From Chloroflexota bacterium (GTDB lineage: Bacteria; Chloroflexota; Limnocylindria; P2-11E), in the NCBI GenBank assembly GCA_005889075.1, contig VBDQ01000033.1, positions 1 to 63,880 on the forward strand: a stretch of DNA of 63,880 nucleotides, in the 5' to 3' direction. Position 1 is the stretch's first letter. The number at the start of each line of letters is the position of its first letter. The notes beneath the pieces were generated by a model, which ran no database searches, was not told the DNA's origin, and worked only from the letters and a program-made list of their open reading frames with translations. This document shows, piece by piece, positions 59,025 through 63,880 of this stretch. The translations under genes and the position numbers were made by a program.

Positions 59025-59899
59025 CGGGGGCTGGTCAGCCGGACTTCGTCGTCGTCACAGGTCTCTCCGGCTCGGGCAAGTCGCAGGCGGTGAAGGTCCT
59101 CGAGGACCTTGGCTACTACACCCTCGACAACCTTCCGCCCGCGCTCATGGCGAGCGCGCTCGACGTCTCGCGCAAGGGCGGCAAGCAGAAGGTCGCGCTC
59201 GTGATCGACGCCCGCAGCGGTCCGCTCTTCGCCGACGCGAAGAAGGAGCTCGATGCGCTGGAGCAGGCGGGCACTCCGATCCACCTTCTCTTCTTCGACG
59301 CCTCAGATGACGTCCTGCTCCGTCGCTACAGCGAGACCCGGCATCGCCATCCGGTCGATGCCCCGGGCGGGGTGCAGCCGTCGATCGACGAGGAGCGCCG
59401 GCTTCTGGTCCAGCTCCGCGAGCGCGCCGACAAGGTGATCGACACCACACACCTGACGGTGAAGGATCTCCGCGACACGCTCCACTCGCTCTACGGCACG
59501 GGAAAGAGCGCGATGCTCGTGCACGTCACGAGCTTCGGCTACAAGTACGGCCTTCCACCTGCCGCCGACCTCGTCTTCGACGTGCGGTTCATGGACAACC
59601 CTTTTTATGTGCCGGAGCTCAGCGATCTCGATGGCAGCGACGAGCGAGTGCGCCGCTACGTGCTGCAGCATCCCGCGACCGAAGAGTTCCTGCGGCATGT
59701 CGTGCCGTTCCTGCGCTTCGCTCTCCCTCGCTATGAGACCGAGAAGAAGGCGCGGCTCGGGATCGCCTTCGGCTGCACCGGCGGCCGTCACCGCTCCGTC
59801 GTCATCGCGGACGAGGTCACCAAAGCGGTCCGCGAGTTCTGGCCGGGCGAGATCGAGGTCGAGCATCGCGATGTCGATCGACCCGAGGTGCGCACCTGA
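59006..59899 (+). CDS. rapZ: RNase adapter protein RapZ / nucleotide-binding YvcJ-like protein
   Basis: [81 protein letters not shown]. Start GTG 59006 tentative. Confidence 0.92.
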   Translation: MDPARLTGAGQPDFVVVTGLSGSGKSQAVKVLEDLGYYTLDNLPPALMASALDVSRKGGKQKVALVIDARSGPLFADAKKELDALEQAGTPIHLLFFDASDDVLLRRYSETRHRHPVDAPGGVQPSIDEERRLLVQLRERADKVIDTTHLTVKDLRDTLHSLYGTGKSAMLVHVTSFGYKYGLPPAADLVFDVRFMDNPFYVPELSDLDGSDERVRRYVLQHPATEEFLRHVVPFLRFALPRYETEKKARLGIAFGCTGGRHRSVVIADEVTKAVREFWPGEIEVEHRDVDRPEVRT

Positions 59900-60657
59900 T
59901 GCGCGAGCGCCTGGTGGTCGGGAACTGGAAGATGAACCCGGCGACGATCGCCGACGCGGTCGCGCTCGCGGAGGCGGTGGCCGCGCGGGCCCACCCCAAC
60001 GTCGCGTTGGGCGTCGCGCCTCCGATGGTGGCCCTGCCGGCCGTCGCGAAGGCGCTCGCGGGCAGCGCCGTCGCGGTCTACGCGCAGGACCTCCACTGGG
60101 AGGAGCGAGGGGCGTTCACGGGGCAAACGTCGGCCGCGATGCTCCGCGGTGTCGCCGTCGGTTCGATCGTTGGCCACTCCGAGGTTCGTCGCGATCAGGG
60201 TGACGACGATCGCCGCGTCGCGAAGAAGGCCGTGCGCGCGCTGTCAGCGGATCTCCGTGTCGTGCTTTGCGTCGGCGAGTCGGAAAACGAGTTCGCCGCC
60301 GGCGAGACCGAGGACGTCCTCGACCGCCAGATCCGCGCGGTGATCCGACCGGTGAAGGCCGCTCGACCGGTCGAGAGCCTGGGCGAAGTCCTGGTGCTCG
60401 CGTACGAGCCGATCTGGGCGATCGGCACCGGCCGGCCCGCGACCGGTGCTCATGCGACGCGTGCCGCGGCGAAGATCCGGAACGTCTTGCGCGACGAGGG
60501 CATTGCCGGCGACACGATCGGCATCCTCTACGGCGGGAGCGTAAGCGGAGCCGGCGCGCGCGAGTTCGCCAACGCCGATGGCATTGATGGCGCGCTGGTC
60601 GGTGGCGCGTCGCTGAAGGCGGACGAGTTCGCCAGGATCGTCGACGCTTTCGCGTGA
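59899..60657 (+). CDS. tpiA: triose-phosphate isomerase
   Basis: VVGNWKMNP, YAQDLHWEERGAFTGQTSAAML, VGHSEVRRDQGDDD, AYEPIWAIGTGRPA, YGGSVSGAGAREF. Confidence 0.96.
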   Translation: MRERLVVGNWKMNPATIADAVALAEAVAARAHPNVALGVAPPMVALPAVAKALAGSAVAVYAQDLHWEERGAFTGQTSAAMLRGVAVGSIVGHSEVRRDQGDDDRRVAKKAVRALSADLRVVLCVGESENEFAAGETEDVLDRQIRAVIRPVKAARPVESLGEVLVLAYEPIWAIGTGRPATGAHATRAAAKIRNVLRDEGIAGDTIGILYGGSVSGAGAREFANADGIDGALVGGASLKADEFARIVDAFA

Positions 60658-62174
60658 TCCGCTCCGCGCCTTATCGTCCGGTCGTTCTTTGCGTGCTCGA
60701 TGGGTGGGGAATCGCGCCGGACTCGCCGACCAACGCCGTAACGCGCGCCCCGACGCCTAATCTGCGCCGCCTTGCCGAGCAGTACCCGCACGCCACGCTT
60801 CGGGCGAGCGGCCGCGATGTTGGTCTTCCCGATGGAGTCATGGGGAACAGCGAGGTCGGGCATTTCACCATGGGCGCCGGCTACGTTCAGCAACAGGAAC
60901 TCGTGCGCATCAACGACGCGATCGACGACGGCTCCTTTTTCAGGAACGGCGCGCTACGCGCCGCGTGCGCGGCCGCGCGGGGCCGCGCCACGCTCCATTT
61001 GATGGGCCTGGTGTCGACCGGCGGCGTTCACGCCGATCTCAAGCACATCCAGGCGCTTGCCGATCTGGCGCGGCGCGAGGACGTCGCGAACGTCGTCGTT
61101 CACGCGTTCCTCGACGGGCGCGACATGCCTCCTCGCAGTGCCCTCGAGCTCTTGCCCAAGGTCCCGCGCCCGATCGCGACGATCCACGGGCGCTACTACG
61201 CGATGGACCGCGACAAGCGTTGGGAGCGCACCGAACGCTCGTACCGGGGGATCGCCGATGCCGATGGTCCACGGGTCGAGCGCGCCGAGGACGCGGTCCG
61301 CGCGTGCTACGCGAGCCCCGAGTGTCGCGACGAGCTGCTCGAGCCGCACGTCGTCGGCGCGGGAGCTCCAGTGCGGGATCGCGACGCGGTGATCTTCTTC
61401 AACTTTCGCCCGGACCGCGCCCGGCAGCTGACCTGGGCGTTCATGCAGCCGGATTTCGCTGGCTTCGCCCGCGGCCGCGTGCCCCGCGACCTCACCTTCG
61501 TGACGATGACCGAGTACAAGGTGGGCCTGCCGAACGTCCTCGTCGCGTTCCCGCCGCAAGAGGTCGTGCCGATGGCGCAGATCCTCGCCGACGATGGACT
61601 CATGCAGTTCCATACCGCCGAGACGGAGAAGTACGCGCACGTCACCTATTTCTTCAACGGCGGTCGCGAGGAGCGATTCGCCGGTGAGGACCGCGAGCTC
61701 GTGCCCTCGCAAAAGGTGGCGACCTACGACCTCAAGCCGGAGATGAGCGCGCCCGGCGTCGCGGCGGCGCTTGCCCGCGCTGTAAGAAGCGGCAAGTACG
61801 ACTTCGCGATCGTGAATCTCGCGAACCCAGACATGGTCGGCCATACCGGCGACTTCACGGCGACGCTCGCGGCGATGGAGGCGACGGACCGCGCCGTTGG
61901 CGAGATCGTCGACGCGACGCTCGTCGCCGGCGGATGCGTGCTCCTCACCGCCGATCACGGCAACGCCGAGGAGATCGCGTTCCCCGACGGCACGCCAAAC
62001 ACCCAGCACAGCATGAACGTCGTCCCGGTGATCTTCATTGCGAAGGATGCCGATCGGTTCATCGTTCGCGACGGAGCCCTCGCCGATGTCGCGCCGACCC
62101 TCCTGACACTGTTGGGGCTGCCCGTGCCGGAGCGCATGACCGGACGGTCGCTTCTCGAACCCCGCTCGCGGTGA
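60654..62174 (+). CDS. gpmI: 2,3-bisphosphoglycerate-independent phosphoglycerate mutase
   Basis: VLCVLDGWGIAPDSPTNAVTRAPTPNLRRL; MGNSEVGHFTMGAGYV; LTADHGNAEEIAFPDGTPNTQHSMNVVPVI. Confidence 0.97.
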   Translation: MIRSAPYRPVVLCVLDGWGIAPDSPTNAVTRAPTPNLRRLAEQYPHATLRASGRDVGLPDGVMGNSEVGHFTMGAGYVQQQELVRINDAIDDGSFFRNGALRAACAAARGRATLHLMGLVSTGGVHADLKHIQALADLARREDVANVVVHAFLDGRDMPPRSALELLPKVPRPIATIHGRYYAMDRDKRWERTERSYRGIADADGPRVERAEDAVRACYASPECRDELLEPHVVGAGAPVRDRDAVIFFNFRPDRARQLTWAFMQPDFAGFARGRVPRDLTFVTMTEYKVGLPNVLVAFPPQEVVPMAQILADDGLMQFHTAETEKYAHVTYFFNGGREERFAGEDRELVPSQKVATYDLKPEMSAPGVAAALARAVRSGKYDFAIVNLANPDMVGHTGDFTATLAAMEATDRAVGEIVDATLVAGGCVLLTADHGNAEEIAFPDGTPNTQHSMNVVPVIFIAKDADRFIVRDGALADVAPTLLTLLGLPVPERMTGRSLLEPRSR

Positions 62175-63448
62175 TGCGCTCGCGCGCGGCGATCCCGTGG
62201 TGGGTCCTCGTCCTCGTTTCCGGTGCGATCGCCGCCGCGGCCGTCATGCGCTGGATCTGGGCGATCACACTCGACGGGCCGGTGCTCTACGGCGAGGGAG
62301 CGGTCGCGCACGCGGCGCTGCTTGCCCGCCAGGGCGCCGAGTACGTCGCGGGCGCGCGCTACGGCGACGTCTCGCCGATCTTCACCGCCGCCAATTACCC
62401 GCCGCTCTATTTCCACATCGCCGGACTCGGAGATCCGTTCATCGCCGGCCGGATCGCGAGTGGCGTCGCGACGCTCGCGATCGCGGCGGCGATCGCCTTG
62501 CGGGCTCGAGCGGCCGGACCGCTGGTCGCATCGGGCCTGGCGCTGTCGTGGATCGCGACGCTGCCGGTCGCGGCCGCGGCGAAGCCGACCGAGCTCTTTC
62601 CAGCCGCGGCATTCGTGGTCGTGCTCCTGCTCGCGCGCGAGCTCCGCGCCCTCGCGGTCTATATCGGCGGTTTCGCTCTCGCGGCGATCGCAACGAGCCT
62701 TCTCACCGTCGGCGCGGACGGAAGCGTGTTCATGCACGTCATCGATTGGAACGCCCTGACGTTCCACGTCGATCAAGCCGTGCTTCTCGCGGTCGTCGCG
62801 ATCCTCGTCGTCGGCGTTCCGCTCTTCTCGGTCGCTCTGGTGCGGAAGGGACTCTCGCCGATCCGCGCGGCGTATGTCGTCGCCGCGCTCGCAGTCGTCG
62901 CGTTGGGCGGCCGCGAGGGGGCCACCATCAACTACATCCTGGATCTTGCGACCGCGAGCTTTCTTGTGCTCGCCGCGGTCGGCCCGCACGTCCGCGCGAG
63001 CGGAGCGCTTCCGATCGCGCTCGCGGCCGAGCTCGTCGTCGTCATCGCGCTCTTCGATCCCTTCGGCTTCCTGCCGGGCCGCCCGCCCGGGACCGGAGCC
63101 TGGGCGGATCCGGCGAGGCTCGCGGCCGCCAGCGCGCTCGCGAAGCCGGCGCTCGTCGAGGACTCTGGCCTGCTCGTCGCCAGCGGGATAGAGCCGATCG
63201 TGGACGATCTCTTTCTCTGGTCGCGCCTCTATGACCGCGGCGGGTCATTCGACGAAGGCGGCCGACTGATCGACGCGGTGAGCGCCCATCGCTTTCAGAC
63301 GATCGTGAGTGAGACCGACCTCGCCCGCCTGGATGCCGCTCCCGCGTATGAGAGACAGCGCTGGGCGAGCGCGCTCGTGAAGGCGGTCCTCGACGGCTAT
63401 CGGCTCGACCGACACACGGGCGCGCTCTGGGTCTACGTGCCGCGTTGA
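62174..63448 (+). CDS. multi-pass membrane protein, glycosyltransferase-like
   Basis: PIFTAANYPPLYFHIAGLGDPFIAGRIAS motif, about 10 TM segments; overlaps the gpmI stop codon. Confidence 0.6.
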   Translation: MRSRAAIPWWVLVLVSGAIAAAAVMRWIWAITLDGPVLYGEGAVAHAALLARQGAEYVAGARYGDVSPIFTAANYPPLYFHIAGLGDPFIAGRIASGVATLAIAAAIALRARAAGPLVASGLALSWIATLPVAAAAKPTELFPAAAFVVVLLLARELRALAVYIGGFALAAIATSLLTVGADGSVFMHVIDWNALTFHVDQAVLLAVVAILVVGVPLFSVALVRKGLSPIRAAYVVAALAVVALGGREGATINYILDLATASFLVLAAVGPHVRASGALPIALAAELVVVIALFDPFGFLPGRPPGTGAWADPARLAAASALAKPALVEDSGLLVASGIEPIVDDLFLWSRLYDRGGSFDEGGRLIDAVSAHRFQTIVSETDLARLDAAPAYERQRWASALVKAVLDGYRLDRHTGALWVYVPR

Positions 63449-63469
63449 CCGGCTAAACTGGAGATTCCC

Positions 63470-63694
63470 ATGGATCCACTTCAGATCGGCCAGATCATCA
63501 TCGCGATCGCGGTCGGCACGTCGATCCTGCTTCAGGCGCGCGGCACCGGACTCTCTTCCACTTTCGGTGGCGAGTCGACCGCATACCGCAGCCGCAGGGG
63601 CCTCGAGCGGACGCTCTTCAGGCTGACCATCATTCTCATCGTCGTCTTCGTGGTGATCTCACTGGTCGGCGCGCGGGCGGCGTCCACCGGCTAA
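63470..63694 (+). CDS. secG: preprotein translocase subunit SecG
   Basis: 74 aa; two TM helices; SILLQARGTGLSSTFGGESTAYRSRRGLERTLFRLTIIL. Confidence 0.9.
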   Translation: MDPLQIGQIIIAIAVGTSILLQARGTGLSSTFGGESTAYRSRRGLERTLFRLTIILIVVFVVISLVGARAASTG

Positions 63695-63880
63695 TGACCG
63701 GGCGCGACAAGTTCATCGTCGTCGCCCTCCTCGGCCTTTTGGTCGTAGCAAGTGTGGTAGCGATCGTCGTCGACCAGCGCACCGGACCGGGCGATCCGGC
63801 GGTCGGCGGCACGTATGTCGAGGGTGTTGCGAGTGTCCCGCAGTTCCTCAATCCGGTCATCGCCTCGACCGATGTCGACG
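63694..63880 (+). CDS. N-terminus of a secreted/lipid-anchored solute-binding protein, possibly ABC peptide-type (truncated by window end)
   Basis: MTGRDKFIVVALLGLLVVASVVAIVVDQRTGPGDPAVGGTYVEGVASVPQFLNPVIASTDVD; GGTYVEGV...FLNPV resembles family-5 solute-binding proteins. Confidence 0.55.
   Translation, partial: MTGRDKFIVVALLGLLVVASVVAIVVDQRTGPGDPAVGGTYVEGVASVPQFLNPVIASTDVD

Overview
High-GC bacterial chromosomal window, with gene content resembling an uncultivated Chloroflexota-type genome (lineage is inference only). Most of it is housekeeping genes: gatB (5' partial), aceB, dnaE, polA, mutM, an ABC-F ATPase, coaE, uvrB, uvrA, uvrC, lysA, rapZ, tpiA, gpmI, secG and one tRNA-Leu(CAA). Accessory parts are: (i) a LAGLIDADG-type homing endonuclease ORF abutting the 3' end of tRNA-Leu, with a palindrome across the junction and a possible IS21-like end on the other side; (ii) a large secreted subtilase with about 10 Thr-rich repeats, broken by a frameshift next to a 128-bp exact internal repeat, followed by DUF2723 and PIG-V-like glycosyltransferases; (iii) an iclR-glcDEF/antiporter/LutB-LutA-fusion glycolate/lactate block; (iv) a DUF2089/DUF4097/SHOCT-like/ABC-2/PF04020 run in which three consecutive proteins share one short helical motif. 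(iv) is my best candidate for a poorly described system. I also found a LexA-type palindrome directly upstream of uvrB, a dapF that lacks its central catalytic segment, a frameshifted lipoprotein gene, an antiporter with no conventional start codon, and GC-rich hairpins inside coding linkers. Everything was read by eye with no database searches; family names come from motif recognition.
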